A stretch of 64,000 nt of DNA, from positions 67,439,753 through 67,503,752 of the forward strand of contig OZ026525.1 in NCBI GenBank assembly GCA_964019695.1. The letters are read 5' to 3'. Each line of letters opens with the position of its first letter. The stretch's first letter is position 1. Below the pieces are notes generated by a model. It made no database searches. It was not told where the DNA came from and was given only the letters and a program-made list of their open reading frames with translations. Source of the DNA: Loripinus fragilis. Taxonomy: Eukaryota; Mollusca; Bivalvia; Lucinida; Lucinidae. The position numbers were made by a program, and so were the translations under genes. Below, piece after piece: positions 1 through 11,240 of the stretch.

Positions 1-74
1 AGCACAATTTATGATAGTACCTAATTTTCACCATTTTTGTAAGGCTCGCCCCTCTCGAATATCTGTCAAAAATT

Positions 75-91
75 CAATTTTCCAAAAATTG
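75..91. other. Short dyad in the A-tract block (example)
   Basis: CAATTTT, a 3-bp centre and AAAATTG form a 7-bp-arm inverted repeat. It is present in most monomers with the CAATTTTCCAAAAATTG form and weakened in the AAAAAAGCC and CTGAAAATTG forms. A second AAAATTG follows at 95-101, giving an alternative partner. Such dyads can extrude as small hairpins in single-stranded or supercoiled DNA. Confidence 0.6.
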
Positions 92-159
92 CCTAAAATT
101 GTGGAGAAACACTTCTTTTGATGAAAGGAATAAATAATTTAGCGAAAAAATATTTTCTT

Positions 160-317
160 AGCACAATTTAAGATAGTACCTAATTTTCACTATGTTGTAA
201 GGTCCGCGCCAATCCAATTTTCGTCAAAAAATCAATTTTCCAAAAATTGCCTAAAATTGTGGAGAAACAGTTCTTTTGATGAAAGGAATAAATAATTTAG
301 CCAAAAAATATTTTCTT
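160..317. repeat. Representative satellite monomer (anatomy of the unit)
   Basis: This 158-bp unit illustrates the monomer. It opens with AGCACAATTTAAGATAGTACC, then CTAATTTTCACTAT and TGTAAGG. Next comes the G+C kernel with CGCG, here of the CCAATCCAATTTTCG type; the commoner form is CCTGTCGAATTTCCG. The phased A-tract and dyad block follows (CAATTTT, CC, AAAAATTG), then GCCTAAAATTGTGGAGAAAC, TTCTTTTGATGAAAGG, AATAAATAATTTAGCC and a variable A/T spacer ending in TTTTCTTA before the next AGCAC. Most class differences lie in the start, the kernel and the spacer. The GTGGAG to ATTTAG stretch is the most constant part. The phase chosen is a convenience, since a tandem array has no natural start. 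Confidence 0.9.
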
Positions 318-444
318 ATCACAGTTAAGATAGAACCTAATTTTCACTATTTTTGTAAGGTCCGCGTCTGTCGAATTTCCGTCAAAAATTCAATTTTCCA
401 AAAATTGCCTAAAATTGTGGAGAAATACTTCTTTTGATGAAAGG

Positions 445-452
445 TATAAATA
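445..452 (+). promoter_or_regulatory. TATA-box-like motif in one monomer class
   Basis: The AAAGGAATAAATAATTT stretch is changed here to AAAGGTATAAATAATTT, creating TATAAATA. The change is fixed in one class of the left array, the one that starts ATCACAG and has ATACTTC, for example at 1558 and 4569. It matches a TATA box, but in 70% A+T sequence this has little weight. No initiator or transcript evidence is available. Confidence 0.2.
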
Positions 453-517
453 ATTTAGCAAAATAATATTTTCTTAGAACAATTTAAGATAGTACCTAAT
501 TTTCACTATTTATGTAA

Positions 518-535
518 GGTCCGCGCCTGTCGAAT
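518..535 (-). other. CENP-B-box-like kernel (example)
   Basis: On the minus strand this reads ATTCGACAGGCGCGGACC. Against the mammalian CENP-B box pattern NTTCGNNNNANNCGGGN it matches TTCG and CGG (seven of nine fixed positions) and misses the central A and the last G. Many monomers with the CCTGTCGAAT kernel have it. Monomers with CCAATCCAAT or CCTGTCAAAT kernels lack the TTCG half. Similarity this short could be chance, and no binding is shown. Confidence 0.35.
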
Positions 536-3500
536 ATCCGTCAAAAATTCAATTTTCCAAACATTGCCTAAAATTGTGGAAAAACACTTCTTTTGATGAA
601 AGGAATAAATAATTTAGCCAAAAAATATTTTCTTAGCACAAATTTAGATAGAACCTAATTTTCACTATTTTTGTAAGGTCCGCGTCTGTCGAATTTCCGT
701 CAAAAATTCAATTTTCCAAAAATTGCCTAAAATTGTGGAGAAACACTTCTTTTGATGAAAGGAATAAATAATTTAGCCAAAATTTTTTTTTTCTTAGCAC
801 AATTTAAGAAAGTACCTAATTTTCATTATTTTTGTAAGGTCCGCGCCAATCCAATTTTCGTCAAAAAATCAATTTTCCAAAAAAGCCTAAAATTGTGGAG
901 AAACAGTTCTTTTGATGAAAGGAATAAATAATTTAGCCAAAAATTTTTTTTTTCTTAGCACAATTTAAGAAAGTACCTTATTTTCACTATTTTTGTAAGG
1001 TCCGCGCCAATCCAATTTTCGTCAAAAAATCAATTTTCCAAAAAAGCCTAAAATTGTGGAGAAACAGTTCTTTTGATGAAAGGAATAAATAATTTAGCCA
1101 AAAAATATTTTTTAGCACAATTTATGATAGTACCTAATTTTCACCATTTTTGTAAGGCTCGCCCCTCTCGAATATCTGTCAAAAATTCAATTTTCCAAAA
1201 ATTGCCTAAAATTGTGGAGAAACACTTCTTTTGATGAAAGGAATAAATAATTTAGCGAAAAAATATTTTCTTAGCACAATTTAAGATAGTACCTAATTTT
1301 CACTATTTTGTAAGGCTCGCGCCAATCCAATTTTCGTCAAAAAATCAATTTTCCAAAAATTGCCTAAAATTGTGGAGAAACAGTTCTTTTGATGAAAGGA
1401 ATAAATAATTTAGCCAAAAAATATTTTCTTATCACAGTTAAGATAGAACCTAATTTTCACTATTTTTGTAAGGTCCGCGTCTGTCGAATTTCCGTCAAAA
1501 ATTCAATTTTCCAAAAATTGCCTAAAATTGTGGAGAAATACTTCTTTTGATGAAAGGTATAAATAATTTAGCAAAAAAATATTTTCTTAGAACAATTTAA
1601 GATAGTACCTAATTTTCACTATTTATGTAAGGTCCGCGCCTGTCGAATATCCGTCAAAAATTCAATTTTCCAAAAATTGCCTAAAATTGTGGAGAAACAG
1701 TTCTTTTGATGAAAGGAATAAATAATTTAGCCAAAAAATATTTTTTAGCACATTTAAGATAGAACCTAATTTTCACTATTTTTGTAAGGTCCGCGTCTGT
1801 CGAATTTCGTCAAAAATTCAATTTTCCAAAAATTGCCTAAAATTGTGGAGAAATACTTCTTTTGATGAAAGGTATAAATAATTTAGCAAAAAAATATTTT
1901 CTTAGAATAATTTAAGATAGTACCTAATTTTCACTATTTATGTAAGGTCCGCGCCTGTCGAATATCCGTCAAAAATTCAATTTTCCAAAAATTGCCTAAA
2001 ATTGTGGAGAAACAGTTCTTTTGATGAAAGGAATAAATAATTTAGCCAAAAAAAATTTTTTTAGCACAAATTAAGATAGAACCTAATTTTCACTATTTTT
2101 GTAAGGTCCGCGTCTGTCGAATTTCCGTCAAAAATTCAATTTTCCAAAAATTGCCTAAAATTGTGGAGAAACACTTCTTTTGATGAAAGGAATAAATAAT
2201 TTAGCCAAAAAAAATTTTTTCTTAGCACAATTTAAGAAAGTACCTAATTTTCACTATTTTTGTAAGGTCCGCGCCAATCCAATTTTCGTCAAAAAATAAA
2301 TTTTCCAAAAAAGCCTAATATTGTGGAGAAACAGTTCTTTTGATGAAAGGAATAAATAATTTAACCAAAAAATATTTTTTTAGCACAATTTAAGATAGTA
2401 CCTAATTTTCACCATTTTTGTAAGGCTCGCCCCTGTCGAATATCCGTCAAAAATTCAATTTTCCAAAAATTGCCTAAAATTGTGGAGAAACACTTCTTTT
2501 GATGAAAGGAATAAATAATTTAGCGAAAAAATATTTTCTTAGCACAATTTAAGATAGTACCTAATTTTCAATATTTTTGTAAGGTCCGCGCCTGTCAAAT
2601 TTCCGTCAAAAATTCAATTTTCCAGAAATTGCCTAAAATTGTGGAAAAACACTTCTTTTGATGAAAGGATTAAATAATTTAGCCAAAAAATATTTTCTTA
2701 GCACAAATTAAGATAGAACCTAATTTTCACTATTTTTGTAAGGTCCGCGTCTGTCGAATTTCCGTCAAAAATTCAATTTTCCAAAAATTGCCTAAAATTG
2801 TGGAGAAACACTTCTTTTGATGAAAGGAATAAATAATTTAGCCAAAAAATTTTTTTTCTTAGCACAATTTATGAAAGTACCTAATTTTCACTATTTTTGT
2901 AAGGTCCGCGACAATCCAATTTTCGTCAAAAAATCAATTTTCCAAAAAAGCCTAAAATTGTGGAGAAACACTTCTTTTGATGAAAGGAATAAATAATTTA
3001 GCCAAAAAATATTTTCTTAGCACAATTTAAGATAGTACCTAATTTTCACTATTTTTGTTAGGTCCGTGCCTGTCGAATTTCCGTCAAAAATTCAATTTTC
3101 CAAAAATTGCCTAAAATTGTGGAGAAACACTTCTTTTGATGAAAGGAATAAATAATTTAGAGAAAAAATATTTTCTTTGCACAATTTAAGATAGAACAAA
3201 TTTTCACTATTTTTGTAAGGTCCACGCCTGTCGAATTTCCGTTAAAAATCCAATTTTCCAAAAATTGCCTAAAATTGTGGAGAAACACTTCTTTTGATGA
3301 AAGGAATAAATAATTTAGCCAAATAATATTTTCTTAGCACAATTTCAGATAGTACAAAAATTTCAATATTTTTGTAAGGTCCGCGCCTGTCGAATTTACG
3401 TCAAAAATTCAATTTTCTGAAAATTGCCCAAAATTGTGGAGAAACACTTCTTTTGATGAAAGGAATAAATAATTTAGCCAAATAATATTTTCTGAGCACA

Positions 3501-6500
3501 TTTTCAGATAGTACAAAAATTTCAATATTTTTGTAAGGTCCGCGCCTGTCAAATTTACGTCAAAAATTCAATTTTCTGAAAATTGCCCAAAATTGTGGAG
3601 AAACACTTCTTTTGAAGAAAGGAATAAATAATTTAGCAAAAAATATTTTCTTAGCATAATTTAAGATAGTACCTAATTTTCACTATTTTTGTAAGGTACG
3701 CGCCTGGCGAATTTCCGTCAAAAATTCAATTTCCAAAAATTGCCTAAAATTGTGGAGTAACACTTCTTTTGATGAAAGGAATAAATAATTTAGCCAAAAA
3801 ATATTTTTAGCGCAGTTAAGATAGTACCCAAATTTTCACTATTTTTGTAAGGTCCGCGCCTGTCGAATTTCCGTCAAAAAATCAATTTTCCAAAAATTGC
3901 CTAAAATTGTGGAGAAACAGTTCTTTTGATGAAAGGAATAAATAATTTAGCCAAAAAATATTTTCTTATCACAGTTAAGATAGAACCTTATTTTCACTAT
4001 TTTTGTAAGGTCCGCGTCTGTCGAATTTCCGTCAAAAATTCAATTTTCCAAAAATTGCCTAAAATTGTGGAGAAATACTTCTTTTGATGAAAGGTATAAA
4101 TAATTTAGCAAAAAAATATTTTTTAGCACAATTTATGATAGTACCTAATTTTCACCATTTTTGTAAGGCTCGCCCCTCTCGAATATCTGTCAAAAATTCA
4201 ATTTTCCAAAAATTGCCTAAAATTGTGGAGAAACACTTCTTTTGATGAAAGGAATAAATAATTTAGCGAAAAAATATTTTCTTAGCACAATTTAAGATAG
4301 TACCTAATTTTCACTATGTTGTAAGGTCCGCGCCAATCCAATTTTCGTCAAAAAATCAATTTTCCAAAAATTGCCTAAAATTGTGGAGAAACAGTTCTTT
4401 TGATGAAAGGAATAAATAATTTAGCCAAAAAATATTTTCTTATCACAGTTAAGATAGAACCTAATTTTCACTATTTTTGTAAGGTCCGCGTCTGTCGAAT
4501 TTCCGTCAAAAATTCAATTTTCCAAAAATTGCCTAAAATTGTGGAGAAATACTTCTTTTGATGAAAGGTATAAATAATTTAGCAAAAAAATATTTTCTTA
4601 GAACAATTTAAGATAGTACCTAATTTTCACTATTTATGTAAGGTCCGCGCCTGTCGAATATCCGTCAAAAATTCAATTTTCCAAAAATTGCCTAAAATTG
4701 TGGAGAAACAGTTCTTTTGATGAAAGGAATAAATAATTTAGCCAAAAAATATTTTTTTAGCACATTTAAGATAGAACCTAATTTTCACTATTTATGTAAG
4801 GTCCGCGCCTGTCGAATATCCGTCAAAAATTCAATTTTCCAAAAATTGCCTAAAATTGTGGAGAAACACTTCTTTTGATGAAAGGAATAAATAATTTAGC
4901 CAAAAAATTTTTTTTCTTAGCACAATTTAAGAAAGTACCTAATTTTCACTATTTTTGTAAGGTCCGCGCCAATCCAATTTTCGTCAAAAAATCAATTTTC
5001 CAAAAAAGCCTAATATTGTGGAGAAACAGTTCGTTTGATGAAAGGAATAAATAATTTAGCCAAAAAATATTTTCTTAGCACAATTTAAGATAGTACCTAA
5101 TTTTCACCATTTTTGTAAGGCTCGCCCCTGTCGAATATCCGTCAAAAATTCAATTTTCCAAAAATTGCCTAAAATTGTGGAGAAACACTTCTTTTGATGA
5201 AAGGAATAAATAATTTAGCGAAAAAATATTTTCTTAGCACAATTTAAGATAGTACCTAATTTTCAATATTTTTGTAAGGTCCGCGCGCCTGTCAAATTTC
5301 CGTCAAAAATTCAATTTTCCAGAAATTGCCTAAAATTGTGGAAAAACACTTCTTTTGATGAAAGGAATAAATAATTTAGCCAAAAAATATTTTCTTAGCA
5401 CAAATTAAGATAGAACCTAATTTTCACTATTTTTGTAAGGTCCGCGTCTGTCGAATTTCCGTCAAAAATTCAATTTCCAAAAATTGCCTAAAATTGTGGA
5501 GAAACACTTCTTTTGATGAAAGGAATAAATAATTTAGCCAAAATTTTTTTTTTCTTAGCACAATTTAAGAAAGTACCTAATTTTCATTATTTTTGTAAGG
5601 TCCGCGCCAATCCAATTTTCGTCAAAAAATCAATTTTCCAAAAATTGCCTAAAATTGTGGAGAAACAGTTCTTTTGATGAAAGGAATAAATAATTTAGCC
5701 AAAAAATATTTTTTAGCACAATTTATGATAGTACCTAATTTTCACCATTTTTGTAAGGCTCGCCCCTCTCGAATATCTGTCAAAAATTCTATTTTCCAAA
5801 AATTGCCTAAAATTGTGGAGAAACACTTCTTTTGATGAAAGGAATAAATAATTTAGCGAAAAAATATTTTCTTAGCACAATTTAAGATAGTACCTAATTT
5901 TCACTATGTTGTAAGGTCCGCGCCAATCCAATTTTCGTCAAAAAATCAATTTTCCAAAAATTGCCTAAAATTGTGGAGAAACAGTTCTTTTGATGAAAGG
6001 AATAAATAATTTAGCCAAAAAATATTTTCTTATCACAGTTAAGATAGAACCTAATTTTCACTATTTTTGTAAGGTCCGCGTCTGTCGAATTTCCGTCAAA
6101 AATTCAATTTTCCAAAAATTGCCTAAAATTGTGGAGAAATACTTCTTTTGATGAAAGGTATAAATAATTTAGCAAAATAATATTTTCTTAGAACAATTTA
6201 AGATAGTACCTAATTTTCACTATTTATGTAAGGTCCGCGCCTGTCGAATATCCGTCAAAAATTCAATTTTCCAAACATTGCCTAAAATTGTGGAAAAACA
6301 CTTCTTTTGATGAAAGGAATAAATAATTTAGCCAAAAAATATTTTCTTAGCACAAATTTAGATAGAACCTAATTTTCACTATTTTTGTAAGGTCCGCGTC
6401 TGTCGAATTTCCGTCAAAAATTCAATTTTCCAAAAATTGCCTAAAATTGTGGAGAAACACTTCTTTTGATGAAAGGAATAAATAATTTAGCCAAAATTTT

Positions 6501-7779
6501 TTTTTTCTTAGCACAATTTAAGAAAGTACCTAATTTTCATTATTTTTGTAAGGTCCGCGCCAATCCAATTTTCGTCAAAAAATCAATTTTCCAAAAAAGC
6601 CTAAAATTGTGGAGAAACAGTTCTTTTGATGAAAGGAATAAATAATTTAGCCAAAAATTTTTTTTTTCTTAGCACAATTTAAGAAAGTACCTTATTTTCA
6701 CTATTTTTGTAAGGTCCGCGCCAATCCAATTTTCGTCAAAAAATCAATTTTCCAAAAAAGCCTAAAATTGTGGAGAAACAGTTCTTTTGATGAAAGGAAT
6801 AAATAATTTAGCCAAAAAATATTTTTTAGCACAATTTATGATAGTACCTAATTTTCACCATTTTTGTAAGGCTCGCCCCTCTCGAATATCTGTCAAAAAT
6901 TCAATTTTCCAAAAATTGCCTAAAATTGTGGAGAAACACTTCTTTTGATGAAAGGAATAAATAATTTAGCGAAAAAATATTTTCTTAGCACAATTTAAGA
7001 TAGTACCTAATTTTCACTATTTTGTAAGGCTCGCGCCAATCCAATTTTCGTCAAAAAATCAATTTTCCAAAAATTGCCTAAAATTGTGGAGAAACAGTTC
7101 TTTTGATGAAAGGAATAAATAATTTAGCCAAAAAATATTTTCTTATCACAGTTAAGATAGAACCTAATTTTCACTATTTTTGTAAGGTCCGCATCTGTCG
7201 AATTTCCGTCAAAAATTCAATTTTCCAAAAATTGCCTAAAATTGTGGAGAAATACTTCTTTTGATGAAAGGTATAAATAATTTAGCAAAAAAATATTTTC
7301 TTAGAACAATTTAAGATAGTACCTAATTTTCACTATTTATGTAAGGTCCGCGCCTGTCGAATATCCGTCAAAAATTCAATTTTCCAAAAATTGCCTAAAA
7401 TTGTGGAGAAACAGTTCTTTTGATGAAAGGAATAAATAATTTAGCCAAAAAATATTTTTTAGCACATTTAAGATAGAACCTAATTTTCACTATTTTTGTA
7501 AGGTCCGCGTCTGTCGAATTTCCGTCAAAAATTCAATTTTCCAAAAATTGCCTAAAATTGTGGAGAAACACTTCTTTTGATGAAAGGAATAAATAATTTA
7601 GCCAAAAAAATTTTTTTCTTAGCACAATTTAAGAAAGTACCTAATTTTTACTATTTTTGTAAGGTCCGCGCCAATCCAATTTTCGTCAAAAAATCAATTT
7701 TTTCAAAAAAGCCTAATATTGTGGAGAAACAGTTCTTTTGATGAAAGGAATAAATAATTTAGCCAAAAAATATTTTTTT

Positions 7780-7922
7780 AGCACAATTTAAGATAGTACC
7801 TAACTTTCACCATTTTTGTAAGGCTCGCCCCTGTCGAATATCCGTCAAAAATTGCCTAAAATTGTGGAGAAACACTTCTTTTGATGAAAGGAATAAATAA
7901 TTTAGCGAAAAAATATTTTCTT
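7780..7922. repeat. 143-bp monomer with 16-bp internal deletion
   Basis: The stretch normally reading GTCAAAAATT, CAATTTTC, CAAAAATTGCC reads GTCAAAAATTGCC. One CAAAAATT direct repeat and the 8 bp between are lost, so the monomer is 143 bp instead of 159. The deleted segment also carries one arm of the CAATTTT/AAAATTG dyad. The related monomer at about 5077 is full length, so the deletion arose after those two split. The same deletion occurs at 21362-21504. Confidence 0.88.
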
Positions 7923-8881
7923 AGCACAATTTAAGATAGTACCTAATTTTCAATATTTTTGTAAGGTCCGCGCGCCTGTCAAATTTCCGTCAAAAATTCA
8001 ATTTTCCAGAAATTGCCTAAAATTGTGGAAAAACACTTCTTTTGATGAAAGGAATAAATAATTTAGCCAAAAAATATTTTCTTAGCACAAATTAAGATAG
8101 AACCTAATTTTCACTATTTTTGTAAGGTCCGCGTCTGTCGAATTTCCGTCAAAAATTCAATTTTCCAAAAATTGCCTAAAATTGTGGAGAAACACTTCTT
8201 TTGATGAAAGGAATAAATAATTTAGCCAAAATTTTTTTTTTCTTAGCACAATTTAAGAAAGTACCTAATTTTCATTATTTTTGTTAGGTCCGCGCCAATC
8301 CAATTTTCGTCAAAAAATCAATTTTCCAAAAAAGCCTAAAATTGTGGAGAAACACTTCTTTTGATGAAAGGAATAAATAATTTAGCCAAAAAATATTTTT
8401 TTAAGCACAATTTAAGATAGTACCTAATTTTCGCCATTTTTGTAAGGGCCGCCCCTGTCGAATATCTGTCAAAAATTCAATTTTCCAAAAATTGCCTAAA
8501 ATTGTGGAGAAACACTTCTTTTGATGAAAGGAATAAATAATTTAGCGAAAAAATATTTTCTTAGCACAATTTAAGACAGTACCTAATTTTCACTATTTTG
8601 TAAGGTCCACGCCTGTCGAATTTCCGTCAAAAATTCAATTTTCCAAAAATTGCCTAAAATTGTGGAGAAACACTTCTTTTGATGAAAGGAATAAATAATT
8701 TAGCCAAAAATTTTTTTTTCTTAGCACAATTTAAGAAAGTACCTAATTTTCACTATTTTTGTAAGGTCCGCGCCAATCCAATTTTCGTCAAAAAATCAAT
8801 TTTCCAAAAATTGCCTAAAATTATGGAGAAACACTTCTTTTGATGAAAGGAATAAATTATTTAGCAAAATAATATTTTTTT

Positions 8882-9196
8882 AGCACAATTTAAGATAGTA
8901 CCTAATTTTCACTATTTTTGTTAGGTACGCGCCTGTCGAATTTCCGTCAAAAATTCAATTTTCAAAAAAATTGCCTAAAATTGTGGAGAAACACTTCTTT
9001 TGATGAAAGGAATAAATAATTTAGCCAAAAAATATTTTTAGCACAGTTAAGATAGTACCTAATTTTCACTATTTTTGTAAGGTACGCGCCTGTCGAATTT
9101 CCGTCAAAAATTCAATTTTCAAAAAAATTGCCTAAAATTGTGGAGAAACACTTCTTTTGATGAACGGAATAAATAATTTAGCCAAAAAATATTTTT
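8882..9196. repeat. Two-monomer expansion inside large unit copy 1
   Basis: There are two successive monomers with the TTTTCAAAAAAATTGCC form. The first has TTAGGTACGCGCC and TGAAAGG; the second, from 9040, has TAAGGTACGCGCC and TGAACGG. In the second large unit the corresponding place (22464-22621) is one monomer that begins like the first and ends like the second. This is the product expected of an unequal exchange between the two, and it explains the change of offset from 13582 to 13425. Confidence 0.82.
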
Positions 9197-11240
9197 AGCA
9201 CAGTTAAGATAGTACCTAATTTTCACTATTTTTGTAAGGGGCGCGCCTGTCGAATTTCTGTCAAAAAATCAATTTTCCAAAAATTGCCTAAAATTGTGGA
9301 GAAACAGTTCTTTTGATGAAAGGAATAAATAATTTAGCCAAAAAATATTTTTTTGCACAGTTAAGATAGAAGCTAATTTTCACTATTTTTGTAAGGTCCG
9401 CGTCTGTCGAATTTCAGTCAAAAATTCAATTTTCCAAAAATTGCCTAAAATTGTGGAGAAACACTTCTTTTGATGAAAGGTATAAATAATTTAGCAAAAA
9501 AATATTTTCTTAGAACAATTTAAGATAGTACCTAATTTTCACTATTTATGTAAGGTCCGCGCCTGTCGAATTTCCGTCAAAAATTCACTTTTCCAAAAAT
9601 TGCCTTAAATTGTGGAGAAACAGTTCTTTTGATGAAAGGAATAAATAATTTAGCCAAAAAATATTTTTTAGCACAGTTAAGATAGAACCTAATTTTCACT
9701 ATTTTTGTAAGGTCCGCGTCTGTCGAATTTCCGTCAAAAATTCAATTTTCCAAAAATTGCCTAAAATTGTGGAGAAACACTTCTTTTGATGAAAGGAATA
9801 AATAATTTAGCGAAAAAATATTTTCTTAGCACAATTTAAGAGAGTACCTAATTTTCACTATTTTGTAAGGTCCGCGCCAATCCAATTTTCATCAAAAAAT
9901 CAATTTTCCAAAAATTGCCTAAAATTGTGGAGAAACAGTTCTTTTGATGAAAGGAATAAATAATTTAGCCAAAAAATATTTTCTTATCACAGTTAAGATA
10001 GAACCTAATTTTCACTATTTTTGTAAGGTCCGCGTCTGTCGAATTTCGTCAAAAATTCAATTTTCCAAAAATTGCCTAAAATTGTGGAGAAATACTTCTT
10101 TTGATGAAAGGTATAAATAATTTAGCAAAAAAATATTTTCTTAGAATAATTTAAGATAGTACCTAATTTTCACTATTTATGTAAGGTCCGCGCCTGTCGA
10201 ATATCCGTCAAAAATTCAATTTTCCAAAAATTGCCTAAAATTGTGGAGAAACAGTTCTTTTGATGAAAGGAATAAATAATTTAGCCAAAAAAAATTTTTT
10301 TAGCACAAATTAAGATAGAACCTAATTTTCACTATTTTTGTAAGGTCCGCGTCTGTCGAATTTCCGTCAAAAATTCAATTTTCCAAAAATTGCCTAAAAT
10401 TGTGGAGAAACACTTCTTTTGATGAAAGGAATAAATAATTTAGCCAAAAAAAATTTTTTCTTAGCACAATTTAAGAAAGTACCTAATTTTCACTATTTTT
10501 GTAAGGTCCGCGCCAATCCAATTTTCGTCAAAAAATAAATTTTCCAAAAAAGCCTAATATTGTGGAGAAACAGTTCTTTTGATGAAAGGAATAAATAATT
10601 TAACCAAAAAATATTTTTTTAGCACAATTTAAGATAGTACCTAATTTTCACCATTTTTGTAAGGCTCGCCCCTGTCGAATATCCGTCAAAAATTCAATTT
10701 TCCAAAAATTGCCTAAAATTGTGGAGAAACACTTCTTTTGATGAAAGGAATAAATAATTTAGCGAAAAAATATTTTCTTAGCACAATTTAAGATAGTACC
10801 TAATTTTCAATATTTTTGTAAGGTCCGCGCCTGTCAAATTTCCGTCAAAAATTCAATTTTCCAGAAATTGCCTAAAATTGTGGAAAAACACTTCTTTTGA
10901 TGAAAGGATTAAATAATTTAGCCAAAAAATATTTTCTTAGCACAAATTAAGATAGAACCTAATTTTCACTATTTTTGTAAGGTCCGCGTCTGTCGAATTT
11001 CCGTCAAAAATTCAATTTTCCAAAAATTGCCTAAAATTGTGGAGAAACACTTCTTTTGATGAAAGGAATAAATAATTTAGCCAAAAAATTTTTTTTCTTA
11101 GCACAATTTATGAAAGTACCTAATTTTCACTATTTTTGTAAGGTCCGCGACAATCCAATTTTCGTCAAAAAATCAATTTTCCAAAAAAGCCTAAAATTGT
11201 GGAGAAACACTTCTTTTGATGAAAGGAATAAATAATTTAG

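Larger units (their letters stand above)
1..5397. repeat. Left mosaic block of the array
   Basis: This block is assembled from segments that recur elsewhere. Positions 1 to about 1790 follow 5715 to about 7504 monomer by monomer (offset 5714/5715). About 1808 to 3795 follows about 10047 to 12034 (offset 8239), sharing private features such as the TTCGTC one-base deletion and the AGAATAATTT start. About 3810-4124 holds two monomers in an order not seen elsewhere, one starting AGCGCAG. 4125-5397 follows 6828-8084 (offset 2703, falling to 2687 after a 16-bp deletion in the other copy). The joins lie in sequence common to both partners, so exact breakpoints cannot be placed. Confidence 0.75.

Noticed and set aside
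128..142. AATAAA polyadenylation signal in every monomer
   Set aside because: The hexamer is in the constant GAATAAATAATTT block, but in a 70% A+T repeat it is expected by chance, and no transcript end is visible from sequence.
130..160. Yeast-type ARS consensus or replication origin
   Set aside because: The AATAAATAATTTA stretch is A+T-rich but does not match the 11-bp consensus, and origins in most eukaryotes cannot be read from such motifs.
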